Below are positions 25,521 through 35,241 of a stretch of DNA of 64,000 nt, one piece after another (position 1 is the stretch's first letter; each line of letters begins with the position of its first letter). The notes under the pieces are model-generated. The model was given only the letters and a program-made list of their open reading frames with translations. It ran no database searches and had not been told where the DNA came from. The DNA is taken from NCBI GenBank assembly GCA_039028975.1, contig JBCCHB010000042.1, positions 1 through 64,000 on the forward strand. The letters run 5' to 3'. The translations under genes and the position numbers were made by a program. The stretch is from JAHBNG01 sp039028975. GTDB taxonomy: Bacteria > Chloroflexota > Anaerolineae > Caldilineales > Caldilineaceae.

Positions 25521-28500
25521 TTACTGTAACTTGCCAAGAATTTGCGCCTTGGCCGTACGGGCCGAGGCACTGTAAGCTGGCTGTGCATTCAATTCTGTGA
25601 CGGCTTCGGTCACCTTACCTGGTAGTTGTGGGTTTCCTCCATATGTTTTGGCCAGCGCCAGCGCGTCCGTATACCATAGATGAGCATTCCGATGCTGTTC
25701 TAAGGCAAAGTAGGCTAAACCGACTTTAAAACCGGCTTCAACATGTTCCGCTTGAGCTGTTTGATTGTCCATCGGTTGAAAGGCGTTAAAGGCCCTAGTG
25801 TAGTCAGCCAGCGCAACAGTGTATTCCTCCTGAGCAAAGGCGTCATTCCCCCGTACAATATGATACCACCCCCAAGCTCCGCCAATAAAGTAAGTTGCGG
25901 CAACATCCCGTCCTATGTGCCCTAGCGCAAATGCGCGGTCCGCATCGGGCTGGGCGAGCTCTAGTGCTAGCCTTGCTGTATCTTCATCGCCATAGCGAAA
26001 GGCCCCGAGGCCAATGGTGTATTTAAACCACGCTCGTATGGACCAGTAATAGCCATCAGTAGCTTTCTGCGGTGCTGTTTCGAGTGTCTGTTCTAATGCC
26101 GTTTCTAGAGCCGGTAGTAGTTGAGCTGCACTCTTTTCAGTCGCTAGCCAAATAGGCCAAAGGCTGTTTCGAGCATCTTTGTAAGCCTGATTTTCTGCTG
26201 GTACAGTCTTCAATATAAGTAGGCTGTACCATTGGGCTGACCGTTGGATATCATTGGCCAGCAATGCTAAACCAGCCAGTTGACCTGCGCCAACGACATC
26301 TACATGAGAGATATCAATTCCCTCCAACTTGCTCTGGTTCTCCTGGTAGAGCCGGGCCGCAACCTGCCAGTCACCTTGCGAAAATGGTTGATGAGCATCT
26401 GCTAGAATACTTAGCGGAGACTCGGGCATAAGCAGCTTCAAGCCTTCAGCCAATAATTCAATCAACCCGGTCTGTTTCGGCGTCCCTGGAGTGGACTTCA
26501 ACTTCGTATCATATTGACTTTTCAGTAGAGTGTCTGCACCCTCAATGAGGGGAAGCAGCGGGACTAGTGCTGCCCACAGCTTCTCTTTGGTCGCTTCATC
26601 ACCCGCTTCAATCGCTTGTTCAATCAGGGTTAATGCGTGGAAGATGGCCAGCCGCCCATATTTATTGGGTTCATATTGAAAGGCAATAGCCGACTCTCTT
26701 CCCTCTATCTCTATGTCTCGATCACGCCTATCGCCAGATTCTAGAGCATTTTGGAAGTCTGCCAACGCGGCAATCAATCGGTCAATCTGTTCAGCCTGAC
26801 CTTCTAAGGAACTACTTGGTAGGATGAGGGAGAGAGCATACCCAATGCGTGCTCGCATATGGATGTAGTAAGGGTATAGATAATAATCGGACGATACCAG
26901 ATTAATGGCTTCTGTATAGTTGTCGATGGCCAGTCGATATTGAGTGACCTTTTCAAAACCTTCGTCTACACATCGAGCTCCTAACAGGAACTGCACTTGT
27001 GCCAGCGAGCGATAGGTAAAAGCCAGATCTTCCTGGGATTGCTCAAATTCCAGCCCCTCTTCAAAGAGCCGTGCCGACTCTTCCCACTCTGTACACTGCT
27101 CTGTCGTATGCCTTGCTTTTGCCCAATGAACGGTTGCCAGCGCTGTTGTAACCTCTGGACTTTCGCCGCTCCTTTCTTGGATTGTTGCAAATGCTACTTC
27201 GGCTTGCTCATATAATTCAATCTTTTCTTCGCTAGATGGAACATCCGATGCAGATTGTCTTCTTGCAACTGATGCGGGGGGGCTAAAGCGGGCCTTCTCA
27301 TAGCTTGTATAAGCTAGACCGCGCAGGGCCTGAATTTCAGTATCCAATGGTATTGCTGTATCTGTAATAACCATAGATTGGGTGATCACATCCGAAAAAA
27401 GCGTAATGGCTTGGTCAAATTGATCCTGCTCAAGGGCCAACCATCCTTGAAATGTTTCGACCTTTAGTTGAAATGGCGGATTATCAATGCTGTGCTGTAG
27501 AGCCATTTCATACGCATCTTCAGCATCTGCAAAACGCTTAACGGTCTGGCTTGCAACCCCTTTCCACAGATAATATTGTGGGTCTTCTGGATTTTGGCTG
27601 ATGGCACGCGCATAATCTTCCAAGACAGCCGCGTATAGATCCAAATCGGGTGGTTCATCCTTACTTCGACAAGTAGGCATATTTCCATTTGCTGCCGTGG
27701 CAGATTGCTCCTCTGCTATTTGAGTGTCGATAGCCGAAATGCAGCGGGCGCGAGCCATGGCCCGCCATGCATAGAACTTTTCCTGACCTCCATCGCATTG
27801 ATGATCTCGTTCTACAGGGCAGACAATTGCAAGCAACTCGGTATAGTTTTGGATAGCCGCATCATGATCCCCTTCTTGACTTTGAAGTGCGGCCAAATTC
27901 TTCTGGGCCACGAACCAAGGTATTGTATCTCTCTGAGGAATCCAAGGATCTGATAGCTTCAACTCCGCCAAGAGGCCATACCCTTTCTCTTTCGCTGCTA
28001 ACCAATCCTTTATGGCTTGGGAGAGACCAATAGCTTTTAACGTATCGGCCGGATCGATTCCCCACATCCGTGTTTTTCCAATTTCAACAGCCCTCTCATA
28101 ATTTTGAATCGCTTGCTCCGTATTATCACGGTCGCGGGCGGTATTACCGATAACGAAGTTGTGGTATGCGCGTACATCCCGCTGAAGCACGCCTACCAGC
28201 AGAATGGTAACGAGGAGCGTCAACCCCAGGCTAACTAAACGTGGCCAGCGGTCGTAATAAGGTGAAGAGCCATCCTTTAAGTTCCATATAACGAAGGTTG
28301 CTGTGAACATACAGAGCAATACAACCAACGCTGGGTAGAGATCGGGGACGCTAAAGAGGGGGCGGAACCGAGTCAAGACGAGCAATAGGCTTACGAATAG
28401 CCCCCCTCCTATCACAATCGTCGGCAACTGGCTAATTCGTGCCGTATAGAGCAGGATTTGTAACGGGCGCAGAATCATCCACCAAATCGGCACAAGCACC

Positions 28501-31091
28501 AAAGGAATGTAGAGATAAGGGTAGAGATCGGCCAAGCTGTAGGATGTCCCCAGCAGATCCACCCAGATGAACCTATCCGCCTCAAACCACGTCGCAGCAA
28601 TGATGACAGCCAGCAAGAGCAGGTTAAGACCATAAAGAAGTCCCACCCAGCTACGTAAAAAGGCGTAACTCAAATCTCGCTTAGGGATTGTGGGGATGGC
28701 ACTTTCAGAGTCAGTATAGCGCGCTTGAATCTTCCCCGTTAAACTCGCGTAGCTAGTCGTCAAACCGGGGACAAGCAAGCTGTAATCGCGACTACAAAGT
28801 GCCGTACCAGAGTACTCTGGCAGAGCATCATTCCAAACCCGAACATCGGCACGAACCCATTGGGTAACCTTGTCCCACGGAATCCGTATTCTCTTGTCAC
28901 TTACTCTAGCTTCAATTGCTTCTTCTGTGACAATAATTTCTTTTTCTTGCTGACGCTGAAGTCTGCTTAGGGGAGTAAAGATAATAGCCCCAATACCAAA
29001 GAGAAAGCTAAAGAGGAAGAATCCCATGAGTAACAGAACGCCAGAGATCAATTGGGCGCTTGCGTCATTGGTATGTTGAAGTCTGGTATTGGTTACGCCG
29101 AGAACCGACGGCGATACCGGTTGGGTGGGATCCAATAGCTGTGGCACATCAACCGTTAGCTCTGGCTGCAAGCTCAATGCTGTATCCAGATGTAGGGTCA
29201 TGAGCAGACTTAACACAATCACAGCAAAGATAGCGAGGGTGACCAGCTGGAGAAAAGAGGTTAGCCAGGGATGCCTGTAGCCAATCTCATAGACCCTTTC
29301 CTGCAAACCTGTACTAGCCTCTGTTAACTTCGTACGGGCCGTAGCTGCCCAGGATGCGCTGCGGCTTTTGGCTTCATTGATCTGTTGCTCCAACTGTTCC
29401 GTTAGGCTTGTTGCTCGCGCTGACTGTTGACGAAACTTATATCCTTCTAGGGCCTTGGTAAAATGATGAATACTATCATTCGGTCGCTCTGTCGCTATAT
29501 AGGCTTGGGCAAGCCAAGCATGGATGTCTGCAACTATCGCTTGATCCTCGATACTTTCTACGGCCGGGAGGACACCCTCTAAAATTGAAATGGCCAGGTC
29601 ATGCTGCCCCGATTGAATTAATGTCCAGGCCAGCCCGATGTTGACCCTTGAACGTTGAAAATCGGTCAGTTTCTTGCGGGGATCATCGAGCATTCGGCGG
29701 AAGTGGTGTTGAGCCTGATCCACATCACCCATTCGCATGAAGAGGATGCCAAGATGTTGGTCGGCAATTTCGTGTTCATGGATAGCATCAGGCCGCTTCT
29801 CGAAAATCACGTCACTGCGTTCATAGTAATCGACTGCCTTTGCAAAGAGCCGGGCTACAATCCAGTCCAAGTTGCGCAAAGTTGGCCAGAAGTTAGGATA
29901 CCAGACGCGCATACCCAGGAAACGACTTAGGTAAACCACAAGTGGAATGTTGAAGAGGAAGGCAAGTATGTTATAAAATCGCTGTAATAGCGTGTTTCGG
30001 GCAGGTTCTGTCAGAACTGTGCCACGCAAAGAGCGAGCAAACTCCACATAGCCCTCACCCAAAGCAAGCATGGTATACGCTTGTTCGACTTCAAAATCAT
30101 CTAGCTCATTGTGGCTAAGTTGATTCTGATGAGATTGATTCTGGTGAAGCTCACTGCGAGCATGATCACCAGAATCGGCCGCTAGTCTTGTAAACCCATC
30201 TAGTGCCAATTCAAGCTGAGCAATCCCGTCTGAATATTGATGAGTATGAGTCAGGGCTGCTCCATAAGCCCGGATAATTCCAGGGGCTAGATTTTCTGGC
30301 AGATTGGGATCAAAACGCAGGGAACGGCAATCATCCAGGCTCTCTTGCCATTGGTCGCGCAACTGCATGGCTTGTGTTTGATAGTGGGTACGTAGCACGT
30401 GAAATTGGGCTAAGGCATCGCTAGAAGGTAGTAACGGATGGGATGCGTCTGGTTCAGAAGATCCATTGCCGTTCTGACCACCCTCGGCACTGCCCGCCAA
30501 CCCACCTCCTGCTCCACTTTGGCTCGCCTGCCCAAGCCGCTCCAGCAAGGTATGAACCTCGTCTACCATCTCTAGCAAATTATCAATGGCACCGACCTTC
30601 CGCCACTTGTAGAATTCTCGAAAGATCTGCTGTAGCTCTCTGTTTGCTACCGGAAGATCAACAAAAAAGTGATGATAAAGTTGGGGGTATCCATCAATGA
30701 TTGAGTCGTATTCAACAACGGACTGAGGGATACCAGATTGAGGCAAGCCAGCATTTTGCTGTTGTTGCTCGTAATAGTCGTATGCATGTTGATGGGCAAC
30801 CAGATAGCCGCTTGGGTTTTCCTTTATCCAAAGTAAATTGAGCAGCATCCGTTCTTCGTCACGTACGCGATAGGTGGGTACGTCTGCTGGAAGTACAGGG
30901 ACAATAAAAGAAGAATATCGCTGGGTAAGTCGTTGGATGATGCCCTCATTGCGGTCATCATCTTCATGGCGAATGGCGCTGAAGAGTAAGAGATCAAACC
31001 AGTGGGGAATGGCCGCCATATGAATAGACTCAGCCATCTTGGGATGAGCCTCGGCGATAATTTCGGCTAAAAGTTGCTCAGTCTGGTTCAT
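25521..31091 (-). CDS. Giant membrane TPR protein with winged-helix-like N terminus
   Basis: 1856 residues. Residues about 20-115 (IPHWFDLLLFSAIRHEDDD, TYRVRDEERMLLNLLW and HQHAYDYYEQ) look like the winged-helix plus linker that follows the ATPase in STAND proteins. Residues 330-600 hold helical TPR-type repeats. Then come about eight hydrophobic segments between residues 610 and 990 with a possible PH-like beta domain around 710-790. From about 1000 to the end the protein is TPR repeats, for example NTEQAIQNYERAVEIGKTR and ALADYTRAFNAFQPM. It is the third gene of a - strand set after the EAD1-protease and the NTPase, 59 bp after the latter. I infer a membrane-bound sensor or scaffold. No catalytic motif is seen. 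Confidence 0.75.
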   Translation of the reverse strand: MNQTEQLLAEIIAEAHPKMAESIHMAAIPHWFDLLLFSAIRHEDDDRNEGIIQRLTQRYSSFIVPVLPADVPTYRVRDEERMLLNLLWIKENPSGYLVAHQHAYDYYEQQQQNAGLPQSGIPQSVVEYDSIIDGYPQLYHHFFVDLPVANRELQQIFREFYKWRKVGAIDNLLEMVDEVHTLLERLGQASQSGAGGGLAGSAEGGQNGNGSSEPDASHPLLPSSDALAQFHVLRTHYQTQAMQLRDQWQESLDDCRSLRFDPNLPENLAPGIIRAYGAALTHTHQYSDGIAQLELALDGFTRLAADSGDHARSELHQNQSHQNQLSHNELDDFEVEQAYTMLALGEGYVEFARSLRGTVLTEPARNTLLQRFYNILAFLFNIPLVVYLSRFLGMRVWYPNFWPTLRNLDWIVARLFAKAVDYYERSDVIFEKRPDAIHEHEIADQHLGILFMRMGDVDQAQHHFRRMLDDPRKKLTDFQRSRVNIGLAWTLIQSGQHDLAISILEGVLPAVESIEDQAIVADIHAWLAQAYIATERPNDSIHHFTKALEGYKFRQQSARATSLTEQLEQQINEAKSRSASWAATARTKLTEASTGLQERVYEIGYRHPWLTSFLQLVTLAIFAVIVLSLLMTLHLDTALSLQPELTVDVPQLLDPTQPVSPSVLGVTNTRLQHTNDASAQLISGVLLLMGFFLFSFLFGIGAIIFTPLSRLQRQQEKEIIVTEEAIEARVSDKRIRIPWDKVTQWVRADVRVWNDALPEYSGTALCSRDYSLLVPGLTTSYASLTGKIQARYTDSESAIPTIPKRDLSYAFLRSWVGLLYGLNLLLLAVIIAATWFEADRFIWVDLLGTSYSLADLYPYLYIPLVLVPIWWMILRPLQILLYTARISQLPTIVIGGGLFVSLLLVLTRFRPLFSVPDLYPALVVLLCMFTATFVIWNLKDGSSPYYDRWPRLVSLGLTLLVTILLVGVLQRDVRAYHNFVIGNTARDRDNTEQAIQNYERAVEIGKTRMWGIDPADTLKAIGLSQAIKDWLAAKEKGYGLLAELKLSDPWIPQRDTIPWFVAQKNLAALQSQEGDHDAAIQNYTELLAIVCPVERDHQCDGGQEKFYAWRAMARARCISAIDTQIAEEQSATAANGNMPTCRSKDEPPDLDLYAAVLEDYARAISQNPEDPQYYLWKGVASQTVKRFADAEDAYEMALQHSIDNPPFQLKVETFQGWLALEQDQFDQAITLFSDVITQSMVITDTAIPLDTEIQALRGLAYTSYEKARFSPPASVARRQSASDVPSSEEKIELYEQAEVAFATIQERSGESPEVTTALATVHWAKARHTTEQCTEWEESARLFEEGLEFEQSQEDLAFTYRSLAQVQFLLGARCVDEGFEKVTQYRLAIDNYTEAINLVSSDYYLYPYYIHMRARIGYALSLILPSSSLEGQAEQIDRLIAALADFQNALESGDRRDRDIEIEGRESAIAFQYEPNKYGRLAIFHALTLIEQAIEAGDEATKEKLWAALVPLLPLIEGADTLLKSQYDTKLKSTPGTPKQTGLIELLAEGLKLLMPESPLSILADAHQPFSQGDWQVAARLYQENQSKLEGIDISHVDVVGAGQLAGLALLANDIQRSAQWYSLLILKTVPAENQAYKDARNSLWPIWLATEKSAAQLLPALETALEQTLETAPQKATDGYYWSIRAWFKYTIGLGAFRYGDEDTARLALELAQPDADRAFALGHIGRDVAATYFIGGAWGWYHIVRGNDAFAQEEYTVALADYTRAFNAFQPMDNQTAQAEHVEAGFKVGLAYFALEQHRNAHLWYTDALALAKTYGGNPQLPGKVTEAVTELNAQPAYSASARTAKAQILGKLQ

Positions 31092-31150
31092 GTATACTCA
31101 GCTCTGGCAAGAGGTGGGAAAGAAAACAGCTTAGTTTAGTTGAGAATAGC

Positions 31151-32266
31151 TCAATCAAAAAAGTCGTCGTCATCGTTTTGTGTAAGCTTAGCTTGATCTG
31201 CCATGAGGGCTAGAATGCCTGGGACACCACCACTAAAGGTTAGGGCGGATTGGATGTTCCAGCGTTCATTGTCTTCAATAATATTTCGGCTATGCATAAA
31301 GTCCCGAACATACCGCTCATTAAAGGCGTCCAGCCCAGTTTTAACGATGAGAGAGTCAATATTTAGATCAGAAACATCCGGAACCTCTCGTCCCAAAATC
31401 ACGATGACCATATCCTGTAGGCGTTCATCGAGTAGCTGCACCAGGAGTTGACCTGTAATGAAATCGGCTGCAACCTGAGGTGCCTGCTCAATTGCATCAA
31501 TCAGGAAGATGACTTGTCCGAAATCTCGAATCATGTCTGCAATACTATCGAAAAAAGCGTCATTGATCAACCTCTCGGCCATCTGCTGTTCTACAACTGC
31601 TGTGGAAGTAAGGCTCAACCCCTTATCTACAAAGAGATCGATACTAGTTATCTCGGCTTCATCAGTGCTCTCAATCTCCACGAGATCGGCAAAGGACTCG
31701 TGCCAGGCAATTTGACCCCGTTCTTCAGCCAATTGATCAAACAGCTCTGTCATGGCATTGCGACGCGCAAAATGGACGACTAGTCCATAGGCTTTGTCAA
31801 AGAGTATACTTCCTTGTAGATTGTCAAACTCAACCCCCAGCATTCGTGCCAGCCTTCGTAGCTCGTTTAAGTCGTAAAACTTTTGGATAAGTTGGGCCAG
31901 CACCGCCAGTCGCTGTCCGCTGGTTGTCATCTGGCTGCGAGTTGCATCCGTCACGTGGTTGATGACGGTATTGAGATGGTGAAAATAGTCTGGCTGATCG
32001 AGCCTGTCTCGAAGGAGACGAATGAATGCGAGGTGATCTGTGACCTTAAGCTGATCTAGAGGATTGCGAAAGTCAATACGCACGACTGGCAAATTGACTT
32101 CGCTGCGACGGCAGTGACGCTCCATTTTGATGGCAAGCCATGTCTTTCCCATCTTTTCTGGCGAAGTGATGAGCATGACTGCCTGACGGGTCTCCGGCTG
32201 AAGTAACTTCTGAAAACCGCGATATTTACGTTCTCGGTCTACAAAGAGCGCTTCTTGATATAGCAC
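31151..32266 (-). CDS. P-loop NTPase with EAD-like domain between Walker A and B
   Basis: 371 residues from a GTG start. Walker A is SPEKMGKT (residues 35-42) and Walker B is QVIFLIDAIE (251-260), giving a STAND/AAA-type ATPase core. Between them, residues about 121-190 (LIQKFYDLNELRRLARMLGV, then FARRNAMTELFDQL) match the helical pattern of effector-associated domains, closest in my reading to the EAD7 type. Those domains act as death-domain-like adaptors joining sensors to effectors. The C terminus is acidic (NDDDDFFD). It lies between the EAD1-protease and the giant TPR protein and is probably co-transcribed with both. Domain naming is from memory. Confidence 0.78.
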   Translation of the reverse strand: MLYQEALFVDRERKYRGFQKLLQPETRQAVMLITSPEKMGKTWLAIKMERHCRRSEVNLPVVRIDFRNPLDQLKVTDHLAFIRLLRDRLDQPDYFHHLNTVINHVTDATRSQMTTSGQRLAVLAQLIQKFYDLNELRRLARMLGVEFDNLQGSILFDKAYGLVVHFARRNAMTELFDQLAEERGQIAWHESFADLVEIESTDEAEITSIDLFVDKGLSLTSTAVVEQQMAERLINDAFFDSIADMIRDFGQVIFLIDAIEQAPQVAADFITGQLLVQLLDERLQDMVIVILGREVPDVSDLNIDSLIVKTGLDAFNERYVRDFMHSRNIIEDNERWNIQSALTFSGGVPGILALMADQAKLTQNDDDDFFD

Positions 32267-32499
32267 AGGGAATAACTTTATCCAGTACAGTTAGGCACAA
32301 ATACTTGCCCGGGTGTAACAAATTGACCTCAATAGTATCTCATATGTTCGACAGAGACTCTGAAGGCGCAAGATATATTGTGCACCTGCCGAATCTAACT
32401 GAAATTTCGAAGGGCCAAAAAAATTTCCGATAGACTAAACTGAGGGCTTGACTTATGCTAGAATTCATGTAGGGTTTGACGAGCACCCTTGAAATATTG

Positions 32500-33651
32500 T
32501 TATAGTTGGAACGTCTTCTCACCCAACTCTTTGTCCTTACCTCGGCTGCGCAAAAGCGCCATAATTGGGCCAAATGGAATCCCTTCATTCCACGCGGGCA
32601 TCAACGAATTGGGATCTCCGGCATGGTGGAGGGCCACCAAATTCCAGTTTTCATCAAAACAGGGTGATCCAGACGAGCCAGGCTCTGTATTCGTGCGATA
32701 GAAGACCCGAGTCTGGTTCTCGTTCAATTGGGTGACAGCTTCTGTATCCAGCGCTAGCTTAAGGGGAGCACCCATCGGATGTTGGGCAATGAAGATAGCC
32801 TTCTTCTCTAAGAAGTTATGATTTTCTACAGGCTTCATCCATCCACGCTTTGGGGCCTGCGGATCACCTGAACCCCCTACTGCATCATTACCAGGGGACT
32901 TTGCTGTGCGCAATAAAGCATAGTCTAGTTGATCGGTGGATGGAGTGCCCCCTTTCGGCATCGGTCTTAGATCGAATGGACTATACTGACTGGAATCGAC
33001 AAGCCAATCTTCAGCCAGTGTGTAGGTTACGCCTTCATTTGTAACTTGGTTGTTGGATATCCAAGACTCGCTAATCTGAATATTGTCCCCTAGCTTAGGC
33101 AAGATATCTTTGCTCAACATTTTATAGTCAAAACGCAGCAGAACTTTGTCCGGTTCATGGCCTGGCGTTTGTTTAATCACACTCTCCATAACGTGATAGT
33201 TGGTCATCACAACATCTGACCCAAGTAGAAATCCAGTGCCAGCATGTTGGTTGTTGATCAGAATGCTGCATACTTGCGATTCGAGGAGTCCCAAGGCACT
33301 GCGCCAGGTTGCAATATCCAAAAAACTGTTGGATGCCTGGATAAGCTTTTCCAAGTTAGAACGGTTAGGCGTATTGGTTGGGGCCAACGAAAAGTACTCA
33401 GCTAGTGCCAGTAGATCACCATTGTTTGGTTTCATCTCGTGGGCACTGAGGATAAGCTGGTGGGTCCACCACTCTGATTCGGCTTTCCCAAGTACCCGGA
33501 AGAGTACGGTATCGTAATCTTCACCAAACGCGATTCTATCAAGGTTCTGATTTAGCTTAAAGCGTAACAACCGTCTCAACTCTTCGATAGTAAACGCGTT
33601 GGCTAATGTATTCTGTACTAGCTGAAGATCCGCACCATCATCTAAAAGCAT
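32500..33651 (-). CDS. EAD1-like domain fused to trypsin-like serine protease
   Basis: 383 residues. Residues 10-90 (LANAFTIEELRRLLRFKLNQ, YDTVLFRVLGKAE, MKPNNGDLLALAEYF) fit effector-associated domain 1. Residues about 125-380 are a trypsin-like fold: SILINNQHAGTGFLLGSDVV, catalytic His153 in MTNYHVM, Asp243 in QLDYALLRT and Ser327 in EPGSSGSPCF. No signal peptide is seen, so the protease is cytoplasmic. In related conflict systems an EAD1 recruits such a protease to an NTPase switch that carries its own EAD. AAGGGG precedes the ATG. First gene of the - strand trio. Confidence 0.88.
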   Translation of the reverse strand: MLLDDGADLQLVQNTLANAFTIEELRRLLRFKLNQNLDRIAFGEDYDTVLFRVLGKAESEWWTHQLILSAHEMKPNNGDLLALAEYFSLAPTNTPNRSNLEKLIQASNSFLDIATWRSALGLLESQVCSILINNQHAGTGFLLGSDVVMTNYHVMESVIKQTPGHEPDKVLLRFDYKMLSKDILPKLGDNIQISESWISNNQVTNEGVTYTLAEDWLVDSSQYSPFDLRPMPKGGTPSTDQLDYALLRTAKSPGNDAVGGSGDPQAPKRGWMKPVENHNFLEKKAIFIAQHPMGAPLKLALDTEAVTQLNENQTRVFYRTNTEPGSSGSPCFDENWNLVALHHAGDPNSLMPAWNEGIPFGPIMALLRSRGKDKELGEKTFQL

Positions 33652-34202
33652 TTCGATTTCCCCTTGATCTCAAAACAAAGTGGTTTGACGAGACATAATC
33701 CGTAGTCCGCAGTTGCATGTTCGTCTGTCGAGAGTCGGTCTGGCAGACATCAAGCATATCGCAATAAGACAAATTATACTACAAAATTATACTATAAACG
33801 TAGACGCATGTAGATATGAAAGTATTTCACTCTTCTTGCGATCTATTTTCTGTTGGGCAGGTCACTGATTCGCAACCAGATAAGGTGGCGCTTGAAGAAC
33901 AAGCGAGCCTCTACCTTAGGATGACAAGTCATGGATATTTGCTTGACTTTGAATATTTTCCCTTTGCCACGAGATGCCCAATGACCAGGGAAAAATGATC
34001 AAAACTTGAGTCAGATACAAAGAATTCTCACATTCAAGCCCTCTGAACCGACAGTGGCTATCAGTAAAGCATACATTGCATCAATAACCAAGCGCAATGA
34101 CTTTGATATTCTCTAGATCGACTCTGGACTAAGCGACTAGACGACTTTGGACTAGACGACTTTGGACCAGACGACTTTGGACTAAACGACTACTACTGAC
34201 TA
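33652..34202. other. Intergenic region upstream of the protease gene
   Basis: 551 bp, AT-rich near 33770-33800, where the promoter of the protease operon should lie, though I cannot define boxes. A 60-codon + strand frame at 33816-33998 has no recognisable features and weak start context; I do not call it. The end near the phosphatase gene is a tandem repeat. Confidence 0.6.
34115..34195. repeat. 15-bp tandem repeats
   Basis: The unit ACTAGACGACTTTGG occurs at 34136-34150 and 34151-34165, with one change at 34166-34180, and a partial degenerate unit on each side. It lies just beyond the stop codon of the monophosphatase-like gene. Confidence 0.85.
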
Positions 34203-35072
34203 TCAATCATCAATTCTTCTAATTTGCTGAGGAAGTTGGGCCAAAATGTGGGGGTGGGCGGCAATGATGGGGTGCGGGGTGTTATTTCCATCCAAAAGTG
34301 AAAGATAATCGATGGATGTACCATCTATATAAGCAAGCCTTCCACCTGCTGCTTCTATTATCGCGGCGCAGGCCACCAGATCCCAGATGCGGGCTTTGGC
34401 GGCAAAGGTGGCTGCAGCTACTCCCCTGGCTGTGTAAACGAGGCTGGAGCCAATGCTGCCAAGTGTCCGCGTACTGCGAATCTTTATCTGAAAGTTGGCA
34501 TGGGCAGTGGCATTGACAGCCAAAAAGCGTTTGGGCAACCATTCAGAGCAGATTGTCTTCTGCTGGCGTTTATCATTCCAGTAGAGATGACCTTCGGGCG
34601 ATGCATAAGTCAGATCATCAATAAGTGGCATGTAAAAGAAGCCAAGGAGCGGTTTGCCCCGATAGAGCAAGCCAATTGAAATGCCCCATCCGGGCAAGCC
34701 TAATGCATAAGAAGTTGTCCCATCTAACGGATCAATTACCCAAATATACGAGGATACAAAGTCATCTTCAGCGGCCTGTTCTTCCTCTCCGATAAAGTTA
34801 TGATCTGGGAAGGCTGTACGAATTTCCCTTTCTAGGTACTGCTGAATTTCTGTATCGGCGACCGTCAAGAACGAATTATCTGCTTTGTATTGGGGGGAGA
34901 CGTTATGATAATGGGAGAGGGCAATCTGTCCCGCCTGGCGAATCCACAGGCTGACTTGCTGAAGAATGTCTGTTGGTAGTGAGTTAGAATCATTAGCATA
35001 TAACACAATACTTCTCCTAAAATTCATCGATTCATTGTTCTGTCGCTTTATCTTTCCTTCTGCCTTGCTCAT
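34203..35072 (-). CDS. Inositol-monophosphatase-family phosphatase
   Basis: 289 residues. Metal ligands typical of the family are present: Glu96/Glu97 in FIGEEEQ, Asp114 and Asp117 in WVIDPLDGTTSYAL, and Asp231 in ARIWDLVACAAIIEAAGG. Family members hydrolyse inositol phosphates, PAP or sugar bisphosphates using Mg2+; substrate unknown. The N-terminal 30 residues are extra. AGGGAAAAG lies before the ATG at 35072; ATG 35027 is the alternative. It is divergent from the NTPase-winged helix gene, 169 bp apart. Confidence 0.87.
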   Translation of the reverse strand: MSKAEGKIKRQNNESMNFRRSIVLYANDSNSLPTDILQQVSLWIRQAGQIALSHYHNVSPQYKADNSFLTVADTEIQQYLEREIRTAFPDHNFIGEEEQAAEDDFVSSYIWVIDPLDGTTSYALGLPGWGISIGLLYRGKPLLGFFYMPLIDDLTYASPEGHLYWNDKRQQKTICSEWLPKRFLAVNATAHANFQIKIRSTRTLGSIGSSLVYTARGVAAATFAAKARIWDLVACAAIIEAAGGRLAYIDGTSIDYLSLLDGNNTPHPIIAAHPHILAQLPQQIRRIDD

Positions 35073-35241
35073 GACTTTTCCCTAGACCCAAGCGAAAGAC
35101 AGTCTCCATCTGGTCAATGAATCATAAGTATGGTATATGTTAGTGAAACCCACCCAAAATTCCTTTAGCACCAACTTAGCTCTGGTTGAAGATTCTCTGA
35201 GATAGTTGGCCGCGTTGTTACAAAGCTGAAATGTTATCAAT

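Noticed and set aside
33816..33998. 60-codon + strand open frame upstream of the protease gene
   Set aside because: No ribosome binding site, no recognisable domain, and composition like the surrounding intergenic DNA.
34115..34195. CRISPR array
   Set aside because: Units are 15 bp, contiguous and without spacers.
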